From: Streptomyces canus 299MFChir4.1
Lineage (GTDB): Bacteria > Actinomycetota > Actinomycetes > Streptomycetales > Streptomycetaceae
Reading direction: 5' to 3'
Assembly (NCBI RefSeq): GCF_000383615.1
Contig: NZ_KB911583.1
Coordinates: forward strand, 355,369-419,368
DNA: 64,000 nt
Shown: positions 37,589 to 46,864 of the stretch, piece after piece
Position numbering within the stretch: position 1 is the first letter of the stretch
Layout: every line of letters starts with the position of its first letter
Program-made: the position numbers and the translations under genes
Notes under the pieces: model-generated
The model's input: only the letters and a program-made list of their open reading frames with translations
Databases searched by the model: none
What the model was told of the DNA's origin: nothing

Positions 37589-38391
37589 TGAGCGTCTGGC
37601 TGCCCAGCGCGCCCTGCACCCCGGGGACGTGCGTGGAGCGGGTGGGATCCGCCACGGCCGTACCCCGTGCCGTGCTGCGGTTCCTCGCGGTCGCGGCGGT
37701 CCTGCTCGCCGGGATCGCGCTGCTGCCGGCCGGCCGGCTGATCCCGGCCGGCGCGGTCAGGTGGTGGTGCCGGGCGGTGGTGCGGGTCTCGGGGGTCCGG
37801 GTCCGCCTGTCCGGCGCCGCCACGCCCACGGGCGGGGTGCTGCTGGTGGCCAACCACATCTCCTGGCTGGACATCCCGCTGCTGGCCGCCGTCCGACCCG
37901 CGCGGATGCTCGCCAAGTCCGAGATCCGGCGGTGGCCCGTGGCGGGTTGGCTGACCGCCCGCAGCGGCGCGCTGTTCATCGAGAGGGACCGGCTGCGGGC
38001 CCTTCCGGACACGGTTGCCCGGATCGCCGACGCGCTGCGCGCCGGCGCGGCGGTCGCCGTCTTCCCCGAGGGGAGCACCTGGTGCGGCCGCGCCCAGGGG
38101 CACTTCCGCCGGGCGGTGTTCCAGGCGGCTCTGGACGCCGGGGTGCCCGTCCAGCCGGTGAGCCTGCGCTACCGGCTCGTCGACGGCGGGTCCAGCACGG
38201 CCCCCGCCTTCATCGGCGACGATTCGCTGCTGACCTCGGTGTGCCGGGTGGTGTCGGCACGGGGACTGATGGCCGAGGTGGAGGTCCCGGACCCGATCCC
38301 TCCGGGCAGTCACCCGGACCGCCGCTCCCTGGCCCGGGCGGCCCAGTCGCGGGCGTGCCACGGGCGGACGGCGGAGCACGCGGGCGGCTGA
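37588..38391 (+). CDS. olsA: Lysophospholipid-type acyltransferase, probable OlsA
   Basis: A 267-residue PlsC-family protein. Seen: an N-terminal membrane helix (FLAVAAVLLAGIALLPAG), catalytic HxxxxD as NHISWLDIP, substrate motif FIERDRLRA, FPEGSTW and PVQPVSLRY. It adds the second acyl chain, completing ornithine lipid, or makes phosphatidic acid. Known: olsA and olsB lie together in S. coelicolor. The TGATG overlap with olsB indicates coupling. Confidence 0.85.
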   Translation: MSVWLPSAPCTPGTCVERVGSATAVPRAVLRFLAVAAVLLAGIALLPAGRLIPAGAVRWWCRAVVRVSGVRVRLSGAATPTGGVLLVANHISWLDIPLLAAVRPARMLAKSEIRRWPVAGWLTARSGALFIERDRLRALPDTVARIADALRAGAAVAVFPEGSTWCGRAQGHFRRAVFQAALDAGVPVQPVSLRYRLVDGGSSTAPAFIGDDSLLTSVCRVVSARGLMAEVEVPDPIPPGSHPDRRSLARAAQSRACHGRTAEHAGG

Positions 38392-38458
38392 CGGTCGCAG
38401 GGCCGCGGTCCTGTGAGAGCGGGTTTCGGGGACCCTCTCCTTCGCCGGACCGGCGGAA

Positions 38459-40807
38459 TCAGGAGTCCTTGCCCAGCGCCCGTGCCAGGTAGGGCCCCGT
38501 GGTGCTGCCCTCCGCCTCGGCCACGGCTCCCGGTACGCCCGTCGCCACGATCCGGCCGCCCGCGTCGCCGCCGCCCGGGCCCAGGTCGATCACCCAGTCC
38601 GCGCCCGCCACGACCGACATGTCGTGCTCGACGACGATCACCGTGTGGCCGGCGTCGACGAGACCGTGCAGTTGGCGCATCAGGACCTCGACGTCGGCCG
38701 GGTGGAGACCGGTGGTGGGTTCGTCGAGGAGGTACAGGGTGTGGGCGCCGCGCACGCGCTGGAGTTCGCTGGCGAGCTTGACGCGCTGGGCCTCGCCGCC
38801 GGAGAGCTCGGTCGCGGGCTGGCCGAGGCGGAGGTAGCCGAGGCCGACGTCGAGGAGGGTGGTGAGACTGCGGGCCACGAGCGGGGTGTCCGCGAAGAAG
38901 TCCGCCGCCGACTCCACCGTGAGGTCGAGCACCTGGGCGATGTTCCTTCCCCGGTACGTCACTTCGAGCGTCGCCGGGTTGTAGCGGGCCCCGCCGCAGT
39001 CTGGGCAGGGCGCGTATGTGCTGGGCAGGAAGAGCAGCTCGACGCTGACGAACCCCTCGCCCTGGCAGGTCTCGCAGCGCCCACCCGGCACGTTGAAGGA
39101 GAACCGCCCCACGCCGTAGCCCCGCCGCCGTGCCTCGTCGGTGGCGGCGAAGACCTTGCGCACGACGTCGAACAGACCCGTGTAGGTCGCCAGGTTGGAG
39201 CGCGGGGTCCGGCCGATCGGCTTCTGGTCGACCGAGACCAGACGTCCCACCCCCTGCGACTCCTCTGTGATCTCGCCGACCAGCGTGGACTTGCCCGAGC
39301 CCGACACCCCGGTCACCGCGGTGAACACCCCTAGCGGGAACTCGGCCGTCACCCCGCGCAGGTTGTGCCGGCTGACCGGACCCACCTTCAACCAGCCGCG
39401 AGGCGACCGCACTTCACGCCGCACCGCGGGAGAGCGGTCGAACAGGAACCGGGCGGTGGCGGACTCCTCGACCTTCGCCAGCTCCGCCACCGGCCCGCTG
39501 TGCAGCACCCGTCCGCCGTGCTCACCCGCCCCCGGCCCGACGTCCACCAGCCAGTCCGCGCCCCGCATGACGTCCAGGTGGTGCTCCACCACGAACACCG
39601 AGTTGCCGGCCGCCTTCAACCGCGCCAGCACGGTGAGCAGCGCCTCGGTGTCCGCGGGGTGCAGTCCTGCGGAGGGCTCGTCGAGGACGTACACCACTCC
39701 GAACAGCCCGGACCGCAACTGGGTGGCGAGACGCAGTCGTTGGAGCTCGCCCGCGGACAGGGTGGGGGTCGCGCGGTCCAGGCTCAGATAGCCGAGACCG
39801 AGCTCGACGACGGGCGCGATGCGGGACTTGAGGTCGTCGGTGAGGACGCGCGCGGTCTCGCCGTGGGCGACCAGCGAGGCGGCCAGCTCGGTCAGCGGCA
39901 GTGCCGCGAGCTCGGCGATCGTGCGGCCCGCGAAGGTGACCGCCATCGCCTCAGGACGCAGCCTGCTGCCGTCGCAGACCGGGCACGGGGCGGAGACCAG
40001 GAACCGCTCCGCCTTCGCCCTGAGCGTCAGGCTCTTGGAGTCCGCGAACGTCTTCAGGACATAGCGGCGGGCGCTCATGTACGTGCCCTGGTACGGGCGT
40101 TGGATACGGTCCGCGTCCCGCACCGGGTGCACGGTGACCACCGGCTGCTCGTCGGTGAACAGGATCCACTCGCGCTCTTCGGCGGGCAGCTCACGCCACG
40201 GGCGGTCCACGTCGTGACCGAGCGCGTCGAGGATGTCCCGCAGGTTCTTGCCCTGCCAGGCGCCGGGCCACGCGGCGATGGCGCCCTCCCGGATCGACAG
40301 CGACGGGTCGGGTACCAGCGACTGCTCGGTCGTACGGTGGACGCGGCCCAGGCCGTGGCATTGCGGGCAGGCGCCGACCGCCGTGTTGGGGGAGAAGGAG
40401 TCCGAGTCGAGCCGTGCGGCCCCCGGCGGGTAGTCACCGGCCCGGGAGAACAGCATCCGCAGGGAGTTGGAGAGGTTGGTGACCGTGCCCACGGACGAGC
40501 GGGAGGTCGGTGCCGAACGCCGCTGTTCGAGCGAGACCGCGGGCGGCAGCCCAGTGATCTCCCCGACCTTCGGCGCCCCCACCTGGTGGATCAGCCGGCG
40601 CGCGTACGGAGCCACCGACTCGAAGTACCGCCGCTGGGCCTCCGCGTAGATCGTCCCGAACGCCAGCGACGACTTTCCCGACCCGGACACCCCCGTGAAC
40701 ACGGCCAGCACATCCCGTGGCACCTCGACGTCCACACCCTTGAGGTTGTGCTCACGGGCACCGCGGACGCGGACGTACGGGTCGTGGGGGCCGGGTGGGT
40801 CGTACAT
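38459..40807 (-). CDS. UvrA-like ABC ATPase (short UvrA2/DrrC class)
   Basis: A 782-residue twin-ABC protein, much shorter than housekeeping UvrA (about 950-1000). Both halves keep Walker A (GVSGSGKSS, GVSGSGKST), signature (LSAGELQRL, LSGGEAQRV) and Walker B (VYVLDEPSAGLHPAD, LYLLDEPTTGLHPAD), plus zinc-type Cys pairs (CPQCHG, CPVCDG, CETCQG, CPDCGG). The spacing leaves no room for the UvrB-binding insert, as in UvrA2 and DrrC, linked to drug or DNA-adduct tolerance rather than normal excision repair. It lies 10 bases downstream of the LLM gene, likely one transcript. Confidence 0.9.
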   Translation of the reverse strand: MYDPPGPHDPYVRVRGAREHNLKGVDVEVPRDVLAVFTGVSGSGKSSLAFGTIYAEAQRRYFESVAPYARRLIHQVGAPKVGEITGLPPAVSLEQRRSAPTSRSSVGTVTNLSNSLRMLFSRAGDYPPGAARLDSDSFSPNTAVGACPQCHGLGRVHRTTEQSLVPDPSLSIREGAIAAWPGAWQGKNLRDILDALGHDVDRPWRELPAEEREWILFTDEQPVVTVHPVRDADRIQRPYQGTYMSARRYVLKTFADSKSLTLRAKAERFLVSAPCPVCDGSRLRPEAMAVTFAGRTIAELAALPLTELAASLVAHGETARVLTDDLKSRIAPVVELGLGYLSLDRATPTLSAGELQRLRLATQLRSGLFGVVYVLDEPSAGLHPADTEALLTVLARLKAAGNSVFVVEHHLDVMRGADWLVDVGPGAGEHGGRVLHSGPVAELAKVEESATARFLFDRSPAVRREVRSPRGWLKVGPVSRHNLRGVTAEFPLGVFTAVTGVSGSGKSTLVGEITEESQGVGRLVSVDQKPIGRTPRSNLATYTGLFDVVRKVFAATDEARRRGYGVGRFSFNVPGGRCETCQGEGFVSVELLFLPSTYAPCPDCGGARYNPATLEVTYRGRNIAQVLDLTVESAADFFADTPLVARSLTTLLDVGLGYLRLGQPATELSGGEAQRVKLASELQRVRGAHTLYLLDEPTTGLHPADVEVLMRQLHGLVDAGHTVIVVEHDMSVVAGADWVIDLGPGGGDAGGRIVATGVPGAVAEAEGSTTGPYLARALGKDS

Positions 40808-40817
40808 GGGAACGACT

Positions 40818-41816
40818 CTAACCGGAGGTGATCGTCGCCAGCCGCCGGTAGGACTCCAGCAGGGCCGCGCGGTCGTAGGTGCTGGTCGTGACCAGCACCT
40901 CCTGCGCCCCCGTCTCCTTCAGGACCGTCTCCAGCTCGTGGGCGACCTGCTCCTCGGTGCCCGCGAGGTGGCCGGCGAGCCCGGCTTCGTAGAAGCCCCG
41001 CTCCCTGGCCGTCATCGGGAGCGACTCGACGCGCTCGGCGGGCGGCAGGGGCGGGAAGGTGCCATGGGTCCGGGAGTACGCCATCGACCAGGCCTCCGGG
41101 ATCAGCAGGCGCCGCGCCTCCTCGGGGGTGGCGGCCACCGCGACCGTCCCGGAGATGACGACATACGGCTCCCGTGCCCAGGGCGAGGGCCGGAAACGCG
41201 CGCGATAGTGGTCGATGCCGCGCTGCATCTTCTCGCGGTTCCTGAGGTCGCCGATGACCATCGGCAGTCCCGCGCGGGCCGCGATCGCGGCGCCCTCGCC
41301 CATGGCCAGCACGAAGGGCGGCACGGTCAGGCCCTCGGCCGGGCGGGCCCGCACCCCCGTCGGAGAGGTGCCGCGGAACCAGCCGAGCAGCTCCTCCAGT
41401 TGTACGGCGAAGTCGTCGGCGTCGTCCTTGCCGCGGCCCAGTGCCTTGCGCACGCCGTCCGTGAAGCCGACCGAGCGGCCCAGACCCATGTCGATCCGGC
41501 CCGGGAAGAGGGACTCCAGCACCCCGAACTGCTCGGCGACGACCAGGGGTTGGTGGTTCGGCAGCATCACGCCACCGGTGCCGATCCGGATCGTCTCCGT
41601 GGCCGAGGCCACGGCGGCCGCCAGCACCGTCGGCGCGGAGCCCGCGACTCCCGGCACGCCGTGGTGCTCCGAGACCCAGAAGCGGTGGTATCCGTGTCCT
41701 TCCAGCTCCCGCGCCAGCCGGACCGTGTCCTGGAGCGCCTGCGCGTTCGTACCGCCCTCGCGGGTGCGGGAGCGGTCGAGGACGGAGAAGCGGGTGGCGG
41801 CGGTCAGGGAACTCAC
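40818..41816 (-). CDS. LLM class flavin-dependent oxidoreductase
   Basis: A 332-residue luciferase-like monooxygenase. Seen: LARELEGHGYHRFWVSEHHGVPGVAGSAP, RIGTGGVMLPNHQPLVVAEQFGVLESLFPGRIDMGLGRS and PFVLAMGEGAAIAARAGLP, as in the group with HH(G/N) near residue 50 found across actinobacteria. It uses FMNH2 or F420; which cannot be told from sequence. GTG start at 41816. Followed after 10 bases by the UvrA-like gene, which may hint at a shared detoxification role. Confidence 0.9.
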   Translation of the reverse strand: MSSLTAATRFSVLDRSRTREGGTNAQALQDTVRLARELEGHGYHRFWVSEHHGVPGVAGSAPTVLAAAVASATETIRIGTGGVMLPNHQPLVVAEQFGVLESLFPGRIDMGLGRSVGFTDGVRKALGRGKDDADDFAVQLEELLGWFRGTSPTGVRARPAEGLTVPPFVLAMGEGAAIAARAGLPMVIGDLRNREKMQRGIDHYRARFRPSPWAREPYVVISGTVAVAATPEEARRLLIPEAWSMAYSRTHGTFPPLPPAERVESLPMTARERGFYEAGLAGHLAGTEEQVAHELETVLKETGAQEVLVTTSTYDRAALLESYRRLATITSG

Positions 41817-41925
41817 ACGGGATTCAACGCGTGACCGGGTGCGGTATTCCCCCCACCGGGACCGCCACCGGGACCGTCACGAAAACCGGGTGACCGCGAT
41901 CCCCGCAGGTCAGCACAATGGCCTC

Positions 41926-42597
41926 GTGACCGTCCCGAACATCCTGCTCTCCGGCATCGTCGGCTCGACCGCGTACGGACTCGCCCGCGAGGGCTCCGAC
42001 GTGGACCGGCTCGGCATGTTCGCCGCGCCCACCGAGACCCTGCTCGGCCTGCACACGCCGAAGGAGTCCCACGTCACCACGGCGCCGGACCGCACCCTGC
42101 ACGAGGCGGCGAAGTGGTGCCGGCTCGCCCTCGGCGGCAATCCGACCGTCATGGAACTGGTGTGGCTGCCCGACGAGCTGTACGAGGTCCGGACCGCGCT
42201 CGGCGACGAACTCATCGCCATCCGCGGGTCGTTCCTGAGCGCCCAGCGGGTCCGGGACGCCTATCTCGGGTACGCCACCCAGCAGTTCAGGAAACTGGAG
42301 AGCCGTGCCGGCGACCACCGCACCGCCAAGCACGCCCGGCATCTGAAGCGGCTCTGCCACCAGGGCCTGGAGCTGTACACCACCGGACGGCTCACGGTGC
42401 GGGTCGAGGACCCCGAGGAGTACCACCGCTTCGGGGACGCCGTCGCCGCCGATCCGGCCTCGGCCCGGTCGCTGCTCGCCCATTACGAGTCCGCGTTCGC
42501 CGAGACCCGCAGCGCGCTGCCGGACCGGCCCGACGAAGGGCGGGCCGAGGCGTGGCTGCGGCGCGTCCGCGCGGAGTTCTACGACACGGCCGCGTGA
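41926..42597 (+). CDS. RlaP-type nucleotidyltransferase (PF10127)
   Basis: A 223-residue protein of the pol-beta superfamily. Seen: GSTAYGLAREGSDVDRLGMF, with the GS and paired Asp of the metal site, then LGLHTPKESHV, ALGGNPTVMELVWLP and a helical C-terminus with RKLESRAGDHRTAKHARHLKR. Family members occur in RNA-repair clusters and many stand alone, as here. GTG 41926 matches the usual start; a GTG at 41890 would add 12 residues. Substrate unknown. Divergent from the LLM gene. Confidence 0.85.
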   Translation: MTVPNILLSGIVGSTAYGLAREGSDVDRLGMFAAPTETLLGLHTPKESHVTTAPDRTLHEAAKWCRLALGGNPTVMELVWLPDELYEVRTALGDELIAIRGSFLSAQRVRDAYLGYATQQFRKLESRAGDHRTAKHARHLKRLCHQGLELYTTGRLTVRVEDPEEYHRFGDAVAADPASARSLLAHYESAFAETRSALPDRPDEGRAEAWLRRVRAEFYDTAA

Positions 42598-42622
42598 GCG
42601 CGCGCTTCAGTGACCGTAAGAG

Positions 42623-43039
42623 TCAGCGGCGGCGCCGGGACCGCACCCTCGCCTCCCGCGGCGGCTCGATGAACTGCATCTCCAGCGTCAGCGGCGGCTC
42701 GGCGACCCCCGGACCGCCCGCCGCCGCCCACTGCACGACCTCCTCAGTGCCCGCGTCGTCCATGACGAACCCGATCCACGCGGCCCGCCCACCCGCCCGG
42801 CGCCCGGCCGCCGAGGGGCGCACGACGATGACGTTCGCCTGGTCGCACGGCCCCAGGCAGTCGGTCGTACGGACCTGGAAGCCGTGTTCGGCGGCGCCGG
42901 CCCGCAGCAGCTCCAACTGCCAGGTGTGGTCGGTGCCGGGGTGCTTGCGGGCGTCGCCGCAGCAGCAGCCCCGGCAGACGACGAGCGTGCAGGAGCCGGA
43001 ACCGGAGCCGGTCAGGAACGTGCGGGGCGTCGGAGGCAT
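42623..43039 (-). CDS. Thioredoxin-like (2Fe-2S) ferredoxin domain protein
   Basis: A 138-residue protein. Seen: LVVCRGCCCGD near residue 20 and TTDCLGPCDQANVIVV near residue 65, giving the four-Cys pattern of thioredoxin-fold 2Fe-2S ferredoxins, then a C-terminal extension of about 55 residues ending in a basic RSRRRR. The start is uncertain: ATG 43039 is used; a TTG at 43054 would add 5 residues, and neither has a strong ribosome site. Electron partner not evident from neighbours. Convergent with the RlaP gene. Confidence 0.82.
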   Translation of the reverse strand: MPPTPRTFLTGSGSGSCTLVVCRGCCCGDARKHPGTDHTWQLELLRAGAAEHGFQVRTTDCLGPCDQANVIVVRPSAAGRRAGGRAAWIGFVMDDAGTEEVVQWAAAGGPGVAEPPLTLEMQFIEPPREARVRSRRRR

Positions 43040-43134
43040 GGGAGAAGCATGCAACCCGCACTGATCGCCGAGTGCCGGCGGGGTGCCCCTGGAGCCAGGA
43101 GCGCGAGGCGGTTGCCGGGGCTAGGGTGGCTGGG

Positions 43135-43626
43135 GTGACCGACAGTGACAAGCTCCCGCTCGCCGTGTTCGACCTGGACAACACCCTGGCCGACACGGGC
43201 CACCGACAGCGGTTCCTGGAGCGCGGTCCGCGCGACTGGGACGGGTTCTTCGCGGCCGCGCCCGAGGATCCGCCGATCCCCGAAGGCATCGCCCTGGTGC
43301 TGGAGAGCGCCGGGGAGTGCGAGATCGTCTACCTCACCGGCCGCCCTGAGCGCTGCCGACGCGACACGCTGGCCTGGCTGGCCGACCAGGGCCTCCCGGA
43401 GGGGCGCGTGTACATGCGCCGCAACGACGACCGGCGGCCCGCCCGGCGCACCAAGCTGGAGATCCTGAAGCGACTCGCCGGAACCCGGGAGATCCGAGTC
43501 CTGGTGGACGACGACGAGTTGGTCTGCGAGGACGCCCGACGGGCCGGATTCACCGTCGTACAGGCGCGCTGGACCGCCCCTTCCGCGAGCCTGGAGGTGG
43601 CGCAGGAGCGGGAGGGGCGGACCTGA
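43135..43626 (+). CDS. HAD-type phosphatase
   Basis: A 163-residue protein with the HAD nucleophile motif [10 protein letters not shown] at residues about 11-20, the second motif Thr in [11 protein letters not shown], a Lys-containing [11 protein letters not shown] and the acidic motif [11 protein letters not shown]. The YLTGRPE block and small cap resemble polynucleotide 3'-phosphatase domains and HAD acid phosphatases. GTG 43135 has AGGGTGG upstream. It ends 6 bases before the convergent dodecin gene. Confidence 0.83.
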   Translation: MTDSDKLPLAVFDLDNTLADTGHRQRFLERGPRDWDGFFAAAPEDPPIPEGIALVLESAGECEIVYLTGRPERCRRDTLAWLADQGLPEGRVYMRRNDDRRPARRTKLEILKRLAGTREIRVLVDDDELVCEDARRAGFTVVQARWTAPSASLEVAQEREGRT

Positions 43627-43632
43627 CAGCCG

Positions 43633-43848
43633 TCAGTCGGACTCGTCGAGGCGGAAGCCGACCTTCAGCCCCACCTGCCAGTGCAGGATCTGTCCGTCCT
43701 CGATCTGGCCCCGCACTTGGGTCACCTCGAACCAGTCGAGATGGCGAAGGGTCTGCGAGGCGCGGGAGATGCCGTTGCGGATCGCCTGGTCGACGCCGTC
43801 CGGCGAGGTGCCGACGATCTCGGTCACCCGGTAGGTGTGGTTCGTCAT
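43633..43848 (-). CDS. Dodecin family flavin-binding protein
   Basis: A 71-residue dodecin, full length for the family. Seen: [37 protein letters not shown] with the flavin-stacking Trp, and [19 protein letters not shown]. Dodecins form dodecamers that store flavins or coenzyme A. The gap to the divergent aminotransferase gene is 59 bases. Confidence 0.95.
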   Translation of the reverse strand: MTNHTYRVTEIVGTSPDGVDQAIRNGISRASQTLRHLDWFEVTQVRGQIEDGQILHWQVGLKVGFRLDESD

Positions 43849-43907
43849 GGTTCCACCGTGCCTCAGGCGACGGCGGAGCGCGAGCCGTCCGCCCCTATCT
43901 TGGGTGC

Positions 43908-45092
43908 ATGGACGGTATGCCTCGTGACATCCCCGCGCCCACGATCGTGAACCCCCTGCGCCAACTCTCCCTGGAACAGCTCCGACGGCGTACCAGCATG
44001 AAGTGGCGGACGTACCCCGAGGACGTGCTGCCGCTGTGGGTCGCCGAGATGGACGTCCCCCTGGCCGAACCGGTCGCGCGGGCCGTCCGGGACGCGGTGG
44101 CGCTGGGAGACACCGGGTACCCGTACGGGACGGCGTACGCCGAGGCGCTGGCCGACTTCGCGGGCAAGCGGTGGGGCTGGGACGGGCTCGCCGTGGAGCG
44201 GACGGCGATCGTCCCGGACGTGATGCTGGGCATCGTCGAGATGCTCAAGCTGGTCTCCGGGCCGGGCGACCCGGTGGTCGTCAACTCACCCGTGTATCCG
44301 CCCTTTTACCAGTTCGTCGGGAACATGGACCGACAGGTCGTGGAGGCCCCGCTCGGTGCGGACGGGCGGATCGACCTCCAGGTCCTGGAGGCCGTGTTCG
44401 AGCGGGTCGGCAGGAGCGCCGGCCGCCCCGCGTACCTTCTGTGCAGCCCGCACAACCCGACCGGCACCGTGCACTCCGCCGGGGAACTGACGGACGTGGC
44501 CGCGCTGGCGCGGACGCACGGGGTAAGGGTCGTGGCCGACGAGATCCACGCCCCGCTCCTCGCGGCCGACGCCACGTTCGTCCCCTACCTGAGCGTTCCC
44601 GGTGGGGGAAGCGGGCTGTCCCTGATGTCGGCCTCCAAGGGGTGGAACCTGGCCGGGCTCAAAGCCGCCGTTGCCGTCGCCGGGCCTGACGCGGCCGAGG
44701 ACCTCGCGCGTCTTCCCGAGGAGGTCGGACACGGTCCCAGCCATGTCGGCGTCCTCGCCCACACCGCCGCGCTGCGGGACGGCGGCCCCTGGCTCGACGC
44801 GCTGCTCGCCGGTCTCGACGACAACCGCCGGCTGCTGGCCGACCTCCTCGCCGGGTCACTGCCCGCCGTGCGCTACGAACCCGCCGAGGCCACCTTCCTC
44901 GCCTGGCTGGACTGCCGGGCGCTGGGGCTGGGCGACGACCCGGCGGCCGTGTTCCTGGAGCGCGGTCGGGTCGCCCTGAACTCCGGCATCCCGTTCGGCA
45001 CGGGCGGTGGCGGCTTCGTGCGGCTGAACCTCGCGACCTCACCCGAGCTGATCACCGAGGCGGTGCGGAGGATGGCCGCCGCGCTCGGATGA
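43908..45092 (+). CDS. MalY/PatB-type PLP-dependent C-S lyase/aminotransferase
   Basis: A 394-residue fold-type I PLP enzyme. Seen: [19 protein letters not shown] at the start (MalY/PatB hallmark), [33 protein letters not shown] with the PLP Asp, and [12 protein letters not shown] with the Schiff-base Lys. Family members cleave cystathionine and other Cys S-conjugates. It ends at a hairpin shared with convergent egtD. EgtE, the last ergothioneine enzyme, is also a PLP C-S lyase and is absent from the operon, so a stand-in role is possible but unproven. Confidence 0.9.
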   Translation: MDGMPRDIPAPTIVNPLRQLSLEQLRRRTSMKWRTYPEDVLPLWVAEMDVPLAEPVARAVRDAVALGDTGYPYGTAYAEALADFAGKRWGWDGLAVERTAIVPDVMLGIVEMLKLVSGPGDPVVVNSPVYPPFYQFVGNMDRQVVEAPLGADGRIDLQVLEAVFERVGRSAGRPAYLLCSPHNPTGTVHSAGELTDVAALARTHGVRVVADEIHAPLLAADATFVPYLSVPGGGSGLSLMSASKGWNLAGLKAAVAVAGPDAAEDLARLPEEVGHGPSHVGVLAHTAALRDGGPWLDALLAGLDDNRRLLADLLAGSLPAVRYEPAEATFLAWLDCRALGLGDDPAAVFLERGRVALNSGIPFGTGGGGFVRLNLATSPELITEAVRRMAAALG

Positions 45093-45125
45093 CCGCGGGG
45101 GCCGGGACGAGCCCGGCCCCCGCGG
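45093..45125. terminator. Perfect bidirectional terminator between malY-like gene and egtD
   Basis: Fourteen-base perfect arms CCGCGGGGGCCGGG (45093-45106) and its complement (45112-45125), with a 5-base loop. It starts right after one stop codon and ends 6 bases before the other. Confidence 0.88.
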
Positions 45126-45131
45126 CCCGGG

Positions 45132-46094
45132 CTACCGCACCACGCTCAGCGACAGCGCGAACCGGCCCTCGCCGTCCGTCCACCAGTGCGCCAACTCAAG
45201 TCCCGCGGCAGCCAGTTCGCCGCGGACACCCTCCTTGCGGAACTTCGCCGAGATCTCGGTGCGCAGTTCCTCGTCCGCCGCGAAGTCGACGGCCAGGTCC
45301 AGCGCCGGAACCTTCACGGTCTGGTCCGTGCGGGAACGCAGGCGCATCTCGATCCACTCGTTCTCGGCGTCCCAGAGGGCCACGTGGTCGAAGGCGCCCG
45401 GATCGAAGTCGGCGCCGAGCTCGCGGTTGACGACGGTCAGGACGTTCTTGTTGAACGCCGCCGTCACCCCGGCCGCGTCGTCGTACGCCCTGACCAGCAC
45501 GTTCTCGTCCTTGACCAGATCCGTGCCGAGCAGCAGCGCGTCACCGGGGGACAGCAGGGAGCGGACGGAGGAGAGGAACGCGGCGCGCTCGACCGGCAGC
45601 AGGTTGCCGATCGTGCCGCCGAGGAAGGCCACCAGACGCGGGCCCGGCGTCCCCGGCAGGGACAGGCCGCCGGTGAAGTCGGCGATCAGCGCGTGCACGC
45701 TCAGCTCCGGACGCTGGGCGATGAGCGCGTGACCGGCCTGGGTCAGGGCACTCTCGCTGACGTCGACCGGGACGTACGTGTGCAGTCCCGTCAGCGCGTC
45801 GAGCAGGTACCGGGTCTTCTCCGACGAGCCGGAACCCAGCTCGACCAGCGTGCGGGCGCCGGTCGCGGCGGCGATCTCGCCGGAGCGTGCGACGAGGATC
45901 TCCCGTTCGGCGCGGGTGGGGTAGTACTCGGGCAACTCGGTGATCTGCTCGAAGAGTTCGCTGCCGTGGGCGTCGTAGAACCACTTCGGCGGCAGTGTCT
46001 TGGGCGTGTGCGTCAGGCCCTTGAGGACATCGGCGCGCAGGGCGGCCTCGGTGGCGTCCTCGGGCAGGGTGCGGGTCAGCAGGAACGGGCTCAC
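45132..46094 (-). CDS. egtD: L-histidine N-alpha-methyltransferase EgtD
   Basis: A 320-residue enzyme, the usual length. Seen: LKGLTHTPKTLPPKWFYDAHGSELFEQITELPEYYPTRAERE at the start region, SAM motif LVELGSGSSEKTRYLLDAL, VPVDVSESAL, FLGGTIGNL and NVLTVVNRELGADF. It trimethylates histidine to hercynine, the first step of ergothioneine synthesis. GTG 46094 overlaps the egtC stop (GTGA). Last gene of egtABCD. Confidence 0.96.
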   Translation of the reverse strand: MSPFLLTRTLPEDATEAALRADVLKGLTHTPKTLPPKWFYDAHGSELFEQITELPEYYPTRAEREILVARSGEIAAATGARTLVELGSGSSEKTRYLLDALTGLHTYVPVDVSESALTQAGHALIAQRPELSVHALIADFTGGLSLPGTPGPRLVAFLGGTIGNLLPVERAAFLSSVRSLLSPGDALLLGTDLVKDENVLVRAYDDAAGVTAAFNKNVLTVVNRELGADFDPGAFDHVALWDAENEWIEMRLRSRTDQTVKVPALDLAVDFAADEELRTEISAKFRKEGVRGELAAAGLELAHWWTDGEGRFALSLSVVR

Positions 46095-46864
46095 GTGCGG
46101 GGCTCCTTGAGTGGTTCCAAAGACTTCAGTGGCGTCAGCAGGACTTCGGTGCGGCTCGCCGTGAGCAGCGTGCGGTCGGGGACCTCCCGCCAGTGCGGAT
46201 CGTCGTCGTACGGCTCGGAGGCCACGACGGTGCCGGTGCCGGGGCGCCGGAGGTACCAGAGGGTGTCGCCCCATGCGGTCGCGGCGATGGACTCCCCGTT
46301 GGTCAGCAGGAGGTTGAGCCGGGAGTCGGGGGCCGCCTCGGCGACCTCCAGGACCGTGTCGGCCAGCGCCTGGCCCTGCTCGTCGCCGCCGCGCAGCCGG
46401 TTCAGGACCAGGGCCCACACGAACGCCGAGTCGTTGCGGGCCTCCATGGACAGCAGCTCCGCCGCGGGAAGCGAGGCGGCCAGGGGGGCCAGTGAGCCGG
46501 GCCAGCCCTTGACCGCGCCGTTGTGGCTGAACAGCCAGGGCCCGGAGGCGTACGGTGCCGCGGCGGCCTCGGCGTCGGCTCCCGCCAGGGTGGCGTCCCG
46601 TACGGCGGCCAGGATCGCGGTGCTCCTCACCACCCGGGCCAGGTCCGCGAAGGACAGGTCGGCCCAGATGGGTCCGGCCCGCCGGTACCGCGCCGGCGCG
46701 GGGTCGCCCTCGGCGTACCAACCGACTCCGAAACCATCGGCGTTGACGGTGCCGTGCCGCTGCCGGCGCGGTGCCCAGGACTGGCGGTACAGGCTGTGCG
46801 CGGGCTCCGTGAGGAGCCGGCCGAGCGGCTCCTCGGGCCCCAGATAGGCCAGATGACGACACAT
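46091..46864 (-). CDS. egtC: Ergothioneine biosynthesis amidohydrolase EgtC
   Basis: A 257-residue class II glutamine-amidotransferase-like hydrolase. Seen: CRHLAYLG right after the start Met, so Cys2 is the N-terminal nucleophile, then NADGFGVGWY, FSHNGAVKGWPG and RNDSAFVWALVLN. It removes glutamate from the gamma-glutamyl hercynylcysteine sulfoxide. It overlaps egtB by one base (TGATG) and egtD by four (GTGA). Confidence 0.95.
   Translation of the reverse strand: MCRHLAYLGPEEPLGRLLTEPAHSLYRQSWAPRRQRHGTVNADGFGVGWYAEGDPAPARYRRAGPIWADLSFADLARVVRSTAILAAVRDATLAGADAEAAAAPYASGPWLFSHNGAVKGWPGSLAPLAASLPAAELLSMEARNDSAFVWALVLNRLRGGDEQGQALADTVLEVAEAAPDSRLNLLLTNGESIAATAWGDTLWYLRRPGTGTVVASEPYDDDPHWREVPDRTLLTASRTEVLLTPLKSLEPLKEPRT

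Noticed and set aside
38459..40807. Calling this gene the housekeeping uvrA.
   Set aside because: At 782 residues it lacks the space for the UvrB-binding region of normal UvrA.
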